NCBI RefSeq assembly: GCF_003390885.1
Contig: NZ_QMEL01000008.1
Coordinates: forward strand, 1 to 64,000
Direction of reading: 5' to 3'
From: Pelagibacterium sediminicola
GTDB lineage: Bacteria > Pseudomonadota > Alphaproteobacteria > Rhizobiales > Devosiaceae
DNA length: 64,000 nucleotides
Shown in pieces: positions 33,991-43,874 of this stretch (the first letter of the stretch is position 1; the number at the start of each line of letters is the position of its first letter). The position numbers and the translations under genes are program-made. Below the pieces are notes generated by a model. That model was not told where the DNA came from and did not search any database. It worked only from the letters and a program-made list of their open reading frames with translations.

Positions 33991-35523
33991 ATGGGACTTT
34001 TGAACATCATTCGCCGGATGTATTTGCGGCAGAAGCTGTCGATCCGCGAGATTGCGCGGTTGACTGGCGTGTCGCGGAATACCGTGACCAAGCATCTGGC
34101 GGCGAACACGATCGAGCCAAAGTTCGCGACGCCGGAACGCCCAAGCAAGATTGACCCCTTTGCCGAGAAGCTGTCGGGCTGGCTGAAGACCGAAGCAGGG
34201 AAGTCGCGCAAGCAGCGGCGAACCATGAAGCAGTTGCACGCTGATCTGGTGACGCTTGGCTTCACGGGCTCTTATGCCCGGGTGGCAGCTTTTGCGCGAC
34301 GGTGGCGCGCGGACCGCCAGCGTGAGCAGCAGACGACAGGGCGCGGGACTTTCGTGCCGCTGCACTTTGAGCCCGGCGATGCCTTTCAGTTCGACTGGAG
34401 CGAGGACTTTGCAGTTCTGGGCGGTGAACGCACCAAGCTGCAGATGGCGCATATCAAGCTGTCGCACAGCCGCGCCTTTTTGCTGCGGGCCTATCCGTTG
34501 CAAACCCACGAGATGCTGTTCGACGCCCATTGGCACGCGTTCCGGGTCTTTGGCGGCGTCCCGGGGCGTGGCATCTACGACAACATGAAGACGGCGGTGG
34601 ATCGTGTCGGCCGTGGCAAGGAGCGCCAGATCAACATGCGCTTCCTCGCCATGACGAACCACTATGTCTACGCGCCTGAGTTTTGCAATCCGGCTGCAGG
34701 GTGGGAAAAAGGTCAGGTTGAGAAGAACGTCCGGGATTCCCGTCACCAGATGCTGCAAGGGATGCCGGACTTTCCCGACCTTGCCGCGCTGAATGCCTGG
34801 CTGGAAGAGCGCTGCCTCGCGTTGTGGCAGCAGACCCCGCATGGCAAACTGCCTGGCACCATCGCCGATGTCTGGGCGGAAGAGCAGGCGACCCTGATGC
34901 CACTGCCCGTCGCGTTTGACGGCTTTGTGGAACTGAGCAAGCGCGTCTCGCCCACTTGCCTGATCAGCTTCGAGCGCAATCGCTACAGCGTTCCGGCGTC
35001 GTTTGCGAACCGGCCTGTCAGCCTGCGGATCTATCCCGATCGGCTGGTGGTGGCGGCCGAGGGCAACATCCTGTGCGAACATGCCCGTGTGATCCAGCGC
35101 AGTCATAAGCTGCTCGCAAAGACGGTTTACGACTGGCGGCACTATCTGGCGGTCGTTCAGCGTAAGCCTGGGGCTTTGCGGAATGGCGCACCGTTCGTGA
35201 AATTACCACCTGCCTTCAGGCAGTTGCAGGACCACATGCTGCGCAAACCCGGTGGGGATAGGGAGATGGTCGATATCCTCGCCCTTGTCTTGCACCACGA
35301 TGAACAAGCCGTGCTGACCGCCGTGGAGCTGTCGCTGGCCGAGGGCGTGCCAACCAAGACCCACGTCCTGAACCTGCTGCACCGGCTGGTCGATGGCAAG
35401 GTGATCGGCGGGCCTCCGCTGGACACGCCGCAAGCTCTGGCTCTGCACCGCGAACCCAAGGCCAATGTCGCACGTTACGACGGCCTGCGCGCCGAGATCA
35501 CCGGAGGCCGTCATGCGTCATGA
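33991..35523 (+). CDS. istA: IS21-family transposase IstA
   Basis: From ATG 33991 (MGLLNIIRRMYLRQ) the 510-residue protein has an N-terminal helix-turn-helix (LSIREIARLTGVSRNTVTKH) and a DDE integrase core: FQFDWSEDFAVL, GVPGRGIYDNMKTAV and GWEKGQVEKNVRD. The C-terminal beta-rich region SFERNRYSVPASFANRPVSL is typical. It inserts the element together with IstB. Its stop overlaps the istB start. A start at 33961 is open but less likely. Confidence 0.9.
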   Translation: MGLLNIIRRMYLRQKLSIREIARLTGVSRNTVTKHLAANTIEPKFATPERPSKIDPFAEKLSGWLKTEAGKSRKQRRTMKQLHADLVTLGFTGSYARVAAFARRWRADRQREQQTTGRGTFVPLHFEPGDAFQFDWSEDFAVLGGERTKLQMAHIKLSHSRAFLLRAYPLQTHEMLFDAHWHAFRVFGGVPGRGIYDNMKTAVDRVGRGKERQINMRFLAMTNHYVYAPEFCNPAAGWEKGQVEKNVRDSRHQMLQGMPDFPDLAALNAWLEERCLALWQQTPHGKLPGTIADVWAEEQATLMPLPVAFDGFVELSKRVSPTCLISFERNRYSVPASFANRPVSLRIYPDRLVVAAEGNILCEHARVIQRSHKLLAKTVYDWRHYLAVVQRKPGALRNGAPFVKLPPAFRQLQDHMLRKPGGDREMVDILALVLHHDEQAVLTAVELSLAEGVPTKTHVLNLLHRLVDGKVIGGPPLDTPQALALHREPKANVARYDGLRAEITGGRHAS

Positions 35524-36049
35524 TCCCGCCGCCGGCGCCATCGTCATCATGCTCCGAAGCCTCAAAATGTATGGCATGGCCCAAGCCGTCACTGACCTGA
35601 TCGAACAAGGGGCGCCAGCCTTTGAGGCCGCAATCCCGATGCTGTCGCAATTGTTGAAGGCAGAACTGGCCGAACGCGAGGTGCGTTCGATCGCCTACCA
35701 CATGAAGTCCGCGCGGTTCCCGGCCTACAAGGACCTCGCAGGCTTCGACTTTGCCAACAGCGAGATCAATGAGGCCACTGTCCGGACCCTGCACCGCTGC
35801 GAGTTCATGGAAAGTGCCCAGAACGTGGTCCTGATCGGTGGTCCGGGAACCGGCAAGACTCATGTCGCCACCGCCCTCGGCATCCAAGCGATCGAACACC
35901 ACCGCAGGAAGGGCCGCTTCTTCTCGACCATCGAACTGGTCAACGCCCTCGAACAGGAAAAGGCCAAGGGAAAGGCCGGCCAGATCGCCGAAGGCCTGAC
36001 CAAGCTGGACCTCGTGATCTTGGATGAGTGTAAGCGCGATGACGCGGCC

Positions 36050-37615
36050 CTATGCGGCGAGGCTTGACGTCTGCGTATGCTGCCAGGGCATGAGGTCCTC
36101 GATGCGGGATTTTGGATGTCCATCGAGGATAGCCCGAAGGGTGTCGGCGATGTAGTCGACGGGGTTCACGCTGGACATCTTGCAGGTGGCGACGAGCGAG
36201 GCGAGCATGGCCCAGTTCTCGGCGCCAACCTCATTGCCGGCGAAGAGGGCGTTCTTCCTTGTCAACGCGATCGGACGGATCTGGTTCTCGACCGGGTTAG
36301 TGTCGAGTTCGAGGGTGCCGTCCTCGAGGAAGCGGATCAGGCCGGGCCAGTGGGCGAGGGTGTAGCGGATGTCCTCCGCGAGCTGGGACTTCTGCGGGAT
36401 ACGGGAGAGTTGGGCCTCCAGCCAGGGCTTGAGCGCGGCGATGATCGGCGCTGCATACTCGCGCCGAGCGGCCCGCCGGACGTCCGCATCCTTGCCGCGC
36501 ACGGTCTTCTCGACCCCATAGAGGGCAGCGATCTGGCGCAGCATCTCCTCGGCAATGGGCGAGCCCTCGTTCTCGAAGCGTTTGACGAAGCGGCGGCGGA
36601 CATGGGTCCAGCAATAGACGAGCTGCCACGGGCCGCTGTCGCGCGCGATCTGTGTCATCGCATTGTAGGACTGGTAGGCGTCGCATTGCAGGAAGCGACC
36701 GCGGTATCCGCCGAGGAACTTCAGCGGATGCTCCTTTCCCCGACCGGGGGCGTAGTGGAACAGAACGATGGGCGGGCCCGCGCCGCCATGGCCGCGGTCG
36801 TCGGCGACGACGGCCCAGAAGAATCCGCTCTTGGTGGTCTTCCGGCCTGGCTCCAGCACCGGCGCGCGGGTCTCGTCGACGAAGATCCGTTCCGCCCCGC
36901 GCAGATGGGCTCGCATGTGGTCGATGACCGGCATCAGATGGAAACAGGCGCGGCCGACCCAGTTGCCGAGCGTGCCGCGGTCGAGGTGGAGCCCCTGCCG
37001 TTCGAAGACCCCGGACTGGCGGTAGAATGGCAGGTGGTCCCCGAACTTTGAGACGATGATCCAAGCAATCAGCCGCTCTGTCGGCAGCCCGCCCGGCACA
37101 ACATGTTCGGGGGCATGGGCCTGCACGACGGCCTGCGAGCACCGGCGACAGGCATATCTGGGGCGCCGCGTCACCAGGACGTGGAACTGCGCCGGGATCA
37201 CGTCGAGCCGTTCGGAGATGTCCTCGCCGATCCGGGCCATCTCGCCACAACCACAGGGGCACTGGATGCTCTCTGGATCGATCACCCGCTCGATCCGTGG
37301 CAGATGCGCCGGCAGATGACCACGGTTGCGCTTTGGCTTGCGGGTCGCTTCCCCCCGCGCGCGCTGTAGAGCAGCCTCGGCCTTTTCCTGCGCGGCCGCG
37401 AGCACGCCCTGGGCCAGCTCGGCATCTTCCAGCGGCAGGTTGAACTGGTCCGGCGACAGCTTCTCAGAGCGCTTGCCGAACTTCTCGCGCTGTGACGTGC
37501 GCAGGATATCCTCCAGCCGACGGTTGGCCTCCTGCACCTCGGCCAGCACCGCCTCGACCTCGGCCAGGCGGGCCTTCAGATGGGCGTTCTCGCGGTTGAG
37601 GGCATCGGCGTCCAT
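36050..37615 (-). CDS. tnpC: IS66 transposase TnpC
   Basis: The 521-residue transposase has a coiled-coil N-terminus (ALNRENAHLKARLAEVEAVL), a zinc-finger-like region IQCPCGCGEMARIGED with CRRCS, and the DDE core: RIFVDETRAPVLEPGRKTTK, GYRGRFLQCDAYQSYNAM and TNPVENQIRPIALTRKN. The C-terminal IEDLMPWQ tail is the usual IS66 ending. It appears complete. The nearby IS66 relic at 8200-8760 aligns with its C-terminal half but is a different, diverged element. Confidence 0.95.
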   Translation of the reverse strand: MDADALNRENAHLKARLAEVEAVLAEVQEANRRLEDILRTSQREKFGKRSEKLSPDQFNLPLEDAELAQGVLAAAQEKAEAALQRARGEATRKPKRNRGHLPAHLPRIERVIDPESIQCPCGCGEMARIGEDISERLDVIPAQFHVLVTRRPRYACRRCSQAVVQAHAPEHVVPGGLPTERLIAWIIVSKFGDHLPFYRQSGVFERQGLHLDRGTLGNWVGRACFHLMPVIDHMRAHLRGAERIFVDETRAPVLEPGRKTTKSGFFWAVVADDRGHGGAGPPIVLFHYAPGRGKEHPLKFLGGYRGRFLQCDAYQSYNAMTQIARDSGPWQLVYCWTHVRRRFVKRFENEGSPIAEEMLRQIAALYGVEKTVRGKDADVRRAARREYAAPIIAALKPWLEAQLSRIPQKSQLAEDIRYTLAHWPGLIRFLEDGTLELDTNPVENQIRPIALTRKNALFAGNEVGAENWAMLASLVATCKMSSVNPVDYIADTLRAILDGHPKSRIEDLMPWQHTQTSSLAA

Positions 37616-37676
37616 GCGCCGGATTGAATCACTCCAGCCTGGTTCTGGCCAGCAAAAACAGGGACTTCCCGCATAA

Positions 37677-38033
37677 TCACCCGGCTGCCACCGGTCGCCG
37701 CGCCCGCTCCGGTCTCACCAGCCGCCAGTCCAGCCCCTCGAACAGCGCCGCCAACTGCGCCGACGACATCCGCATCACCCCGTCCCGCACCTGAGGCCAA
37801 ACGAACTTGCCTCCCTCGAGGCGCTTGTGAACGAGCACCATCCCGCTCTGGTCCCAGGCCAACAGCTTGACGCGGTCCGCCCGTTTCGAGCGGAACACGA
37901 AGACGGCGCCGCAGAAAGGGTCGAGGCCGAACATCTCCTGCACCGCCAGTGCCAGACCGTCGATCCCCTTGCGGAAGTCCACCGGGCGCGTCGCCACATA
38001 AACCTTCACCGGCCCGCCCTGGCCGAAGATCAT
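37677..38033 (-). CDS. tnpB: IS66 accessory protein TnpB
   Basis: The 118-residue protein contains the TnpB signatures [40 protein letters not shown] and [16 protein letters not shown]. This is the IS66 Orf2 family needed for transposition. Its start overlaps the tnpA stop by four bases (ATGA), so the two are translationally coupled. Confidence 0.95.
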   Translation of the reverse strand: MIFGQGGPVKVYVATRPVDFRKGIDGLALAVQEMFGLDPFCGAVFVFRSKRADRVKLLAWDQSGMVLVHKRLEGGKFVWPQVRDGVMRMSSAQLAALFEGLDWRLVRPERARRPVAAG

Positions 38034-38488
38034 GATGCGGCCGCTCGCGCTGCCCGGATCGTGCGCGTCAGCAGATCCTCATCGGCACCGACCCCGACAC
38101 GGATCACGACATCGCCGACGACGATTTCCACCCGAGACGTGGCGTCCATCGCCAGCGACGTTCCCGCCGCATCGCTCTCGAGCACCAGTTCCGCGAACAT
38201 CGGCAACGCCGCCAAGCTCTCGGGCACGACAAGCTGTCCCGTCCGCAGCTTCTTTCGCCAGGCGTAGATCTGCCAGCGTGTCGTCCCATGCCGCCGCGCA
38301 ACATCCGCCACCGAAGCGCCGGGCACCAGGCTCTCCGCCGCAATCCGCGCTCGCTCCGCCTCCGAGCGCATCCGTCGCCCCGTCGGACCCTCGAGCACCT
38401 CGAGTCGAGAAACCCCACCGTCCGTCGAGCCGTCCAAATGGACGCCTACTTTGCCGCCTCTTTCCAAGCCAACTCCTCCATCGCTCAT
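38030..38488 (-). CDS. tnpA: IS66 accessory protein TnpA
   Basis: The 152-residue protein has the helix-turn-helix region [32 protein letters not shown] typical of IS66 TnpA (given here with a break), and a C-terminal segment [20 protein letters not shown]. It is the first gene of the tnpA-tnpB-tnpC operon and lies 61 bp inside the right end of the element. The exact start among the upstream codons is uncertain. Confidence 0.85.
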   Translation of the reverse strand: MSDGGVGLERGGKVGVHLDGSTDGGVSRLEVLEGPTGRRMRSEAERARIAAESLVPGASVADVARRHGTTRWQIYAWRKKLRTGQLVVPESLAALPMFAELVLESDAAGTSLAMDATSRVEIVVGDVVIRVGVGADEDLLTRTIRAARAAAS

Positions 38489-38920
38489 GCGCGCGGAGTA
38501 TGGCCCGGTCAGATCACCAGCGGCAGGAGGGGAACGGCGTGGCGCTTACGGATGAGTTGGGATACCTCCCATTCAGCGCATCAGGCGGGGCCCTGCTGTT
38601 CCATCTGCTCAGCAAGCTTTACGAGCGCACCAGCGTCGTCATCACCACCAACCTCAGCTTCAGCGAATGGGCATCAGTCTTTGGTGATGCCAAGATGACC
38701 ACGGCCTTGCTCGACCGCCTTACCCATCGCTGCCACATCCTGGAAACTGGCAACGACAGCTTCCGCTTCAAGGCAAGTTCAGCCGCGGCAGCCCGAAAAA
38801 AGAAGGAGACAAACCCGCCCTTGACCCCAGCATGAACCGAAATCCATAATCAGAGGTGGCTCACTTCTCGGTGAAAAAATGGAGTGAACCCCTGGGACTG
38901 GACCAGCGCAGCGTTCCAAA

Positions 38921-39715
38921 CTAAGCCGCCTGTTGGGCGAGTTGGGTTTCAAATTCCTCTGGTGTGCGGTAGCCGAGGGCAGAGTGGAGCCTGCGGGTAT
39001 TGTAGATGTCCTCGATGAATCTTGGCAAGCTGTCGACGACATCGGCGAAGGTTTCGTATTCGCAGAGATAGACCTCCTCGACCTTGAGCGTTTTCATGAA
39101 GCTCTCGGCCTGCGCGTTATGGTAAGGATTACCGATGGCGCTCATCGAGCCCCGCAATCCGGCGGCTTCAAGCTCATTGCGATACCGCTCGCTTGCGTAT
39201 TGGCAGCCGCGGTCCGAATGGTGAATGCAACCGGGGGGTGGTTTCCTGTTTTCCAATGCAGATTGCAGCGCTGCCAGGGTCAGCGACGTATCGACCTGCC
39301 TGGACAAGGCATAGCCGACCACCTTACGGCTGCACGCATCGAGAATGACCGCGAGATAGCAGAAGCCGCGTGCAAGGCGGATATAGGTCAGATCAGCTAC
39401 CCACGCCATATCAGGCCGCTCCGGGATGATGTTGCGATATAGGTTCGGGTAGATCGGCGAGGTATGAGCGCTGTCAGTCGTTTTTACAAACCGCTTTCGC
39501 GGCTTAATCCCCAACCCGTTCTCCCTCATGATCCTGGCGATCCTTTTGTGATTGATCCTATGACCGCGGCGGTGCAATTCGTGGGTGATGCGACGATAGC
39601 CATAGCCAGGCAGATCGTCCTGAATGGCCTCTATCAGCTCGACCACTTCCGTATCTGCGATTCCGCTGGACGTGTTGGGGCGGTAATAGAACGTGCTGCG
39701 CGGAAGACCGATCAT
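38921..39715 (-). CDS. IS3-family transposase OrfB
   Basis: The 264-residue protein has the HTH_21 segment [20 protein letters not shown] and the rve catalytic core: [39 protein letters not shown] and [18 protein letters not shown], giving the DDE triad. Its ATG overlaps the orfA stop (ATGA), so translational coupling is possible in place of, or besides, programmed frameshifting. It appears intact. Confidence 0.95.
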   Translation of the reverse strand: MIGLPRSTFYYRPNTSSGIADTEVVELIEAIQDDLPGYGYRRITHELHRRGHRINHKRIARIMRENGLGIKPRKRFVKTTDSAHTSPIYPNLYRNIIPERPDMAWVADLTYIRLARGFCYLAVILDACSRKVVGYALSRQVDTSLTLAALQSALENRKPPPGCIHHSDRGCQYASERYRNELEAAGLRGSMSAIGNPYHNAQAESFMKTLKVEEVYLCEYETFADVVDSLPRFIEDIYNTRRLHSALGYRTPEEFETQLAQQAA

Positions 39716-40074
39716 TTGACATCCCCGCCTGATGGAGCAATGCGCGGGCCGGTGACAATCGATGAGTTCTCGTTGACGGGTCCTGGAGAGGGGCGCGGCG
39801 TTTTTTTGGCCATGTCCAGTTCCATGGTCAGTTGCCCGACCTTGCGCTCAAGAGCTGCAATGCGGCCCTCGTATTCCGCGACGACGCTTGCTTCGGCTTC
39901 TTCCTGATTGAGTTCGCCACGATCGAACTGGGACAGCCAGAGCTGGATGAGATTGGCGGAAACGCTATAAGTGCGCTGCGCATCGCGGCGCCCGATGACG
40001 CCATTTCGAATGTCCTGGCATAACTGCAGCTTGAACTGCATCGAGTGACGGCGGTAGGGACCTCTTGGTGACAT
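39712..40074 (-). CDS. IS3-family transposase OrfA
   Basis: From ATG 40074 ([20 protein letters not shown]) the 120-residue protein has a helix-turn-helix ([20 protein letters not shown]) and a leucine-zipper-like region ([20 protein letters not shown]). This is the DNA-binding half that, with OrfB, makes the active transposase. A longer reading from 40146 would start inside the terminal repeat and is less likely. Confidence 0.9.
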   Translation of the reverse strand: MSPRGPYRRHSMQFKLQLCQDIRNGVIGRRDAQRTYSVSANLIQLWLSQFDRGELNQEEAEASVVAEYEGRIAALERKVGQLTMELDMAKKTPRPSPGPVNENSSIVTGPRIAPSGGDVK

Positions 40075-40277
40075 GGACCTTCTCCATTCAAGGCCCACAG
40101 AGCGTATCAGCTTTTCTTCCCCGCTGGTCCAGTCCCAGGGGTTCACTCCAAAACCGGCTCAGTTCTGGGTGAAAATCAACAAACAGGAGTTTCAAGTCCC
40201 TGAAGCTGCGCGGCTCCACCTGGCCAGACAACGATCCACCCTCAGACAGCTTCCAATGGCACCGCCGAGCGTGCTTT

Positions 40278-42776
40278 CTATGTTCCGATGGATATGCCCG
40301 CAGCTATCAGGTTTTCGACCTCAGCGGCTATAGGCGTGATCAGGTCAACATCAACATCCGGCGTCTCAATGCCAACAACCAGTGCGTAGCGCGTCTTGCT
40401 CTCGGCTCGTCCGAGGGCTTTGCGCTCGCGCCACCAGCCTGAAATCGGATACACATAGAGGAGGTCCCGCGCCGCAAGCTCGACAGCGCTGCCCTCCCAG
40501 ATGTCCAAATGGATTGAGCCGGCAGACACCGATTTCGGCCCAAAGAACCAGCCGTCATTGTCTTCATTCACTGGCCTTGGATCCCCCTCAGCACGGTCAT
40601 CCTTATTGACCCGGCGCAGGAAATTCCTTTCCGTCTCCCTCGCTCGCTTCAAGTCGAAGCGAAGACCGAAAGACTGGTATCGTGCGGGATCGATCGCGCT
40701 TGCGAAGCTGGGATTCGGCTCAACGAAATACGACAATGTCGCCTTCAGCCTGACACATTCGTCACCGAGACCTTCAAGGACTTCCCGCGGCCAAGGCAGA
40801 CGATAGACATGGGCATCGCCAAACCGCACGTTGCCCCCGTCCATCCGGAAGGGCTGGATGTGCCGCTGGGCGACCAGGGCAAGGTCATCGCGTGCCGACG
40901 CTATCGCGCGACGCAGATTTGGCGCTCCATACCCGTACTTCCTCGCAAGGGCCTTTCTCTCGGTCTTGCCAGCAGCACCTGCAAATTCCGCGAGCATGTG
41001 CGGCGTCCATCGCGCGCTATGCACCATCAGTGCCCTAACCGTTTCTGGCCAAAAGTCAGGACGCTCAGCCATTACTCTCGCGGCCATCCTTCCCGCCTGG
41101 GCGGTCGCCGCGCTGGTAGCCCAGAAAGGTGCAACTGGCTCACGGCCTGCGGCTTTGGACGTCGTCAGCAGGGAAAGAGACGGCAGGCCGGACAGGGCCT
41201 CGGCCCCGGACCTGCTGAGCGCGCGGTTTCCAGCTTCGAACACGACCTCCGGCTTTATAGGGGATTGGCTCGACCGCCAGAGCGTAGTTGTCCGACTGTA
41301 AGGACTGCGGTCCCCCGGAGACGACCAGGCAGACCAGTCCTGGTAGCTGCGTTCGGCAATGTCGGATTTCAGTGTGGTGCCACCAACAGTAAGCACGTTC
41401 CAAGCCTGCGCCGGATCCTCGCCCGGGAAGGCATCGGCATCGGAGATTTCATCCGCTCTGGAATTGTCTCCGATATTTCCGAGCGCCTGCACAAACAGTC
41501 GGCGGATGTGGTCGGGCCCTTCCTCTATGGCATCAGCGCCGGAAGAAATCTGGTCGAGAGCCGCACTCCAGCCCGTCGGCTCCGCTCCCGAACGATTCTC
41601 GTTCGTAAGCGCCGCACAGAAGACCCGTGGACGTTCAGGTTCCGAGATTTCCGGCAATGAAGTCGCCGAGGTCGTGATCGCACCGTAGGAAAATGGATCA
41701 TTCGGCTCGAAACCGTCCGGCGGGAGAATTTTCACGGATTCCAGCCGGTGTGACAGGACAGGCCGTGACGCATCCCCCAGGGGCGCTGTAAGATCGCCGT
41801 GCAAAGCAAGTCCAGCCATTCCGGAGCCATGGCCGATGTCGCTGTGATCGTCGACGCCCCAGGCGGCAACCACAGCGAAGAGATCGCCGCGATCGAGAGC
41901 CGGCTCAATCAGGGCGTGTCCTCGATTGACTCCGGTATCGAGCAGGCAAATGGCCGGCACGTCCCTGCCCGGCCAGGTGATGCGCTCGGCGAGATCTTCG
42001 ACGAAATCATTCGCCATTCCAGAAAGTTCATCGGTGAACACCGCGGGCGTGTCGGTCGCCCGCCGGATCTCGGCAATGCCTCCGGTAGAAAACAGCAGCA
42101 GTTCGATCGCGGCGCGGCGACCATGGACAGGGAGAACGATCACCTCCGGAAAGCGGAGCCGCGTGTCGTCGCCTCCGACGGTCAGCCCCAGGCGTTGAGC
42201 CAGTTCGTCAACCCGCTCAACCCGATCTGTGAAGCACCAGAGCGCCCACCACATTTCTGCCTGCGGATCGTCTGGCAGTGCTGCCGGGTCGTCACGCCAG
42301 AAGGTCTGGAGGCGGGCGGTACGGATATGCTCGACCGGCTCGACGCGGGATTTCTTGGGGATCTTGTCCCCTTGCACCTCGGCGAACGCATAGTCACGAA
42401 AGATCGCGTCGAAGACATCGCGTGTATCGTCGGGCACGAAGAGCGCGATACGGCGGATACCGTTCGCGGTGACGGTTACAGCCCCCTGCCGTGTTCCTTC
42501 GCGCTTGCGTTCGAGAGTCGTCGGCCCCACCCCCAGCGCAAGCTCAACCTCAAGATAGATTCCATCGGGGGGCGACGTTCCGTCAGGCAGATCGAGCGCT
42601 TCTCTCCCCCGATCCGCAGACTGAAAAGCGGCATCAAGTTCTCCGACCACCCGGCGGCCGTGCTCTTCACGGATGCGCTGAAGTGATCTCTGGCGCGCAT
42701 TGCTGCCAGGAGACTTATAGTCGCGGACAACTCCCAGGCCGCTGAGATCAATATGACGGTGTTCGTATTCAGCCAA
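40278..42776 (-). CDS. ietS: Subtilisin-like serine protease, toxin-like half of an IetAS-type module
   Basis: The 832-residue S8 protein has Asp280 in AICLLDTGVNRGH, His316 in HSDIGHGSGMAGLALHG, and Ser555 in PFWATSAATAQAGRMAARVM, the subtilase triad. No signal peptide is present, so it acts in the cytoplasm. Pairs of an AAA ATPase and such a protease are known as ietAS: in Agrobacterium Ti plasmid work the protease was toxic and the ATPase protective, stabilising the plasmid, and the pair is also listed among antiphage systems. Here the start overlaps the end of the ATPase gene by eight bases. The protease target is unknown. Confidence 0.85.
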   Translation of the reverse strand: MAEYEHRHIDLSGLGVVRDYKSPGSNARQRSLQRIREEHGRRVVGELDAAFQSADRGREALDLPDGTSPPDGIYLEVELALGVGPTTLERKREGTRQGAVTVTANGIRRIALFVPDDTRDVFDAIFRDYAFAEVQGDKIPKKSRVEPVEHIRTARLQTFWRDDPAALPDDPQAEMWWALWCFTDRVERVDELAQRLGLTVGGDDTRLRFPEVIVLPVHGRRAAIELLLFSTGGIAEIRRATDTPAVFTDELSGMANDFVEDLAERITWPGRDVPAICLLDTGVNRGHALIEPALDRGDLFAVVAAWGVDDHSDIGHGSGMAGLALHGDLTAPLGDASRPVLSHRLESVKILPPDGFEPNDPFSYGAITTSATSLPEISEPERPRVFCAALTNENRSGAEPTGWSAALDQISSGADAIEEGPDHIRRLFVQALGNIGDNSRADEISDADAFPGEDPAQAWNVLTVGGTTLKSDIAERSYQDWSAWSSPGDRSPYSRTTTLWRSSQSPIKPEVVFEAGNRALSRSGAEALSGLPSLSLLTTSKAAGREPVAPFWATSAATAQAGRMAARVMAERPDFWPETVRALMVHSARWTPHMLAEFAGAAGKTERKALARKYGYGAPNLRRAIASARDDLALVAQRHIQPFRMDGGNVRFGDAHVYRLPWPREVLEGLGDECVRLKATLSYFVEPNPSFASAIDPARYQSFGLRFDLKRARETERNFLRRVNKDDRAEGDPRPVNEDNDGWFFGPKSVSAGSIHLDIWEGSAVELAARDLLYVYPISGWWRERKALGRAESKTRYALVVGIETPDVDVDLITPIAAEVENLIAAGISIGT

Positions 42777-43776
42777 GGCGTTCTTTTTCCTCGGCGAACA
42801 CCGTTTTCATGCTTTGCCTCTTGTTGAGCTGGCGCGTCAAATCGGCCGTAGAAACCTGCCCTCTTTCGGCCAAGATGGCTTCCTTCACCGCTTCTTCGGC
42901 AGCATGAACGATTTCCGCCTGGCTCAACCCGTCCGATGCGGCCTCGATGGCCTTCCAGGAGAGTTTGGGGTACTTCATCGGCGCCAGGTGCGCCTTGATG
43001 ATTGCGCGCACCTCCTCGGCAGTGGGCATTTCGAACCGCAACACCTCATCGAAGCGGCGGAGCAGAGCACGATCCAGAAGGGAAGGGTGATTGGTAGCGG
43101 CAACGAGAACGCTGTCGGTCGCAGATGGCTCCTCCATGAATTGAAGGAAGCTGTTCAGGACACGGCGCATCTCGGCTACATCGTTCGTCGCCAGACGGTT
43201 GCTGCCGACGGCATCGAACTCATCGAACAGATAGACACCCCTGCGCCGATGAGCCTCATCGAAGACAAGCCGCAGCTTGGCAGCCGTTTCCCCCATGAAG
43301 CGCGTGATCAGGCTTTCAAGGCGAATGACAAAGAGCGGCAAACGCAACTCGCCGGCCAATGCCTCCGCCGTCACGGTCTTGCCCGAACCCGGAGGCCCAG
43401 CGAAGAGCAGCCGGCGACTGGGTGTCTTGCCGTGTTCGCGGAGCCAGTCCCGGCGCCGCTGCTGAAGCACTACGGTGTCAAGATGCCCTTTGATATCGCT
43501 GCTGAGTATGACATCCGCGAGACGGATGCTTGGTTCCCGCAGGTCAAGCAGGCTGTCGAGATCGCCGCGCGGGCGCGAGAAGGAAATCGGAACCGAAGAT
43601 CGGGTACCACGCTGTGCACGCGCAGCATCCACCGCCGAGCGGATCTCTTCGGCGGTCGCCCGATGGCCCTGACGTGCTTCTCCGGCGGCAACCTGAAGCG
43701 CGATGGAGAAAAACTGCTCCTCATCGCCCTCCGCCTGGCTTCTCAGCATCGCCAGTATCTGCTTCGCATTTGACAC
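42769..43776 (-). CDS. ietA: AAA ATPase, antitoxin-like half of an IetAS-type module
   Basis: The 335-residue AAA+ protein has Walker A at residues 127-134 (LLFAGPPGSGKTVTAEAL), Walker B DEFD at 185-188 (VYLFDEFDAVG), sensor 1 VLVAATNH and an arginine-finger region RALLRRFDEVLRFEMP. The N-terminal 85 residues are helical and may bind the partner protease. It is the first gene of the pair; in the described module the ATPase restrains the protease. Upstream, 43777-43874 is a short gap to the broken DUF2274 gene, and should hold the promoter. Confidence 0.88.
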   Translation of the reverse strand: MSNAKQILAMLRSQAEGDEEQFFSIALQVAAGEARQGHRATAEEIRSAVDAARAQRGTRSSVPISFSRPRGDLDSLLDLREPSIRLADVILSSDIKGHLDTVVLQQRRRDWLREHGKTPSRRLLFAGPPGSGKTVTAEALAGELRLPLFVIRLESLITRFMGETAAKLRLVFDEAHRRRGVYLFDEFDAVGSNRLATNDVAEMRRVLNSFLQFMEEPSATDSVLVAATNHPSLLDRALLRRFDEVLRFEMPTAEEVRAIIKAHLAPMKYPKLSWKAIEAASDGLSQAEIVHAAEEAVKEAILAERGQVSTADLTRQLNKRQSMKTVFAEEKERLG

Positions 43777-43874
43777 CGCGTTGCCCTAACCGATCATCGT
43801 TTTCGTGGAATCGTAATCTAGTCACATCGATTTGGGAAGTTTTCAATCGCTGCTAGCAAGCAGAGACGTTCCGC

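Larger units (their letters stand above)
36030..38549. mobile_element. IS66-family element with an 8-bp target duplication
   Basis: The element starts with GTAAGCGC at 36030 and ends with its complement, GCGCTTAC, at 38549, 2,520 bp in all. The direct repeat GGATGAGT flanks it (36022-36029 and 38550-38557), the 8-bp size known for IS66. The three expected genes tnpA, tnpB and tnpC are present on the minus strand. The flanks rejoin an uninterrupted IstB frame, so the insertion is recent relative to the IS21 element. Confidence 0.95.
35513..38835 (+). pseudogene. istB: IS21 helper ATPase IstB, split by an IS66 insertion
   Basis: The 5' part (35513-36029) carries VVLIGGPGTGKTHVATAL and the Walker B strand KLDLVILDE. 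The 3' part resumes at 38558 with [40 protein letters not shown] and [18 protein letters not shown], ending at 38835. Removing 36030-38557 rejoins the frame as LVILDELGYLP, a conserved IstB sequence of 264 residues. The element cannot make intact IstB from this copy, so transposition should be disabled in cis. Confidence 0.9.
38880..40150. mobile_element. IS3-family element inserted near the right end of the IS21
   Basis: Perfect inverted repeats of 29 bp lie at 38880-38908 and 40122-40150 (TGGAGTGAACCCCTGGGA inward). AAA flanks both ends (38877-38879 and 40151-40153), a 3-bp target duplication usual for IS3. The element is 1,271 bp and encodes OrfA and OrfB on the minus strand. It lies between the istB stop and the right IS21 end, so it does not break an IS21 gene. 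Confidence 0.92.
33879..40181. mobile_element. IS21-family element carrying nested IS66 and IS3 elements
   Basis: The ends are perfect 28-bp inverted repeats at 33879-33906 and 40154-40181, starting TGTTGATTTTCACCCAG and ending in ACA. A second inner repeat pair, related to GAACTGAGCC, lies near 33921-33943 and 38853-38875, as is usual in IS21. It encodes IstA and an IstB split by IS66. Subtracting the IS66 and IS3 inserts with their target duplications leaves about 2.5 kb, the normal IS21 length. The host bases on the two sides show no short duplication, so the flank has been rearranged after insertion. Confidence 0.9.

Noticed and set aside
36030-36061. Treating the istB 5' part as a complete 200-residue gene
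   Set aside because: Its last codons come from the IS66 end, and removal of the insertion restores a full IstB frame.
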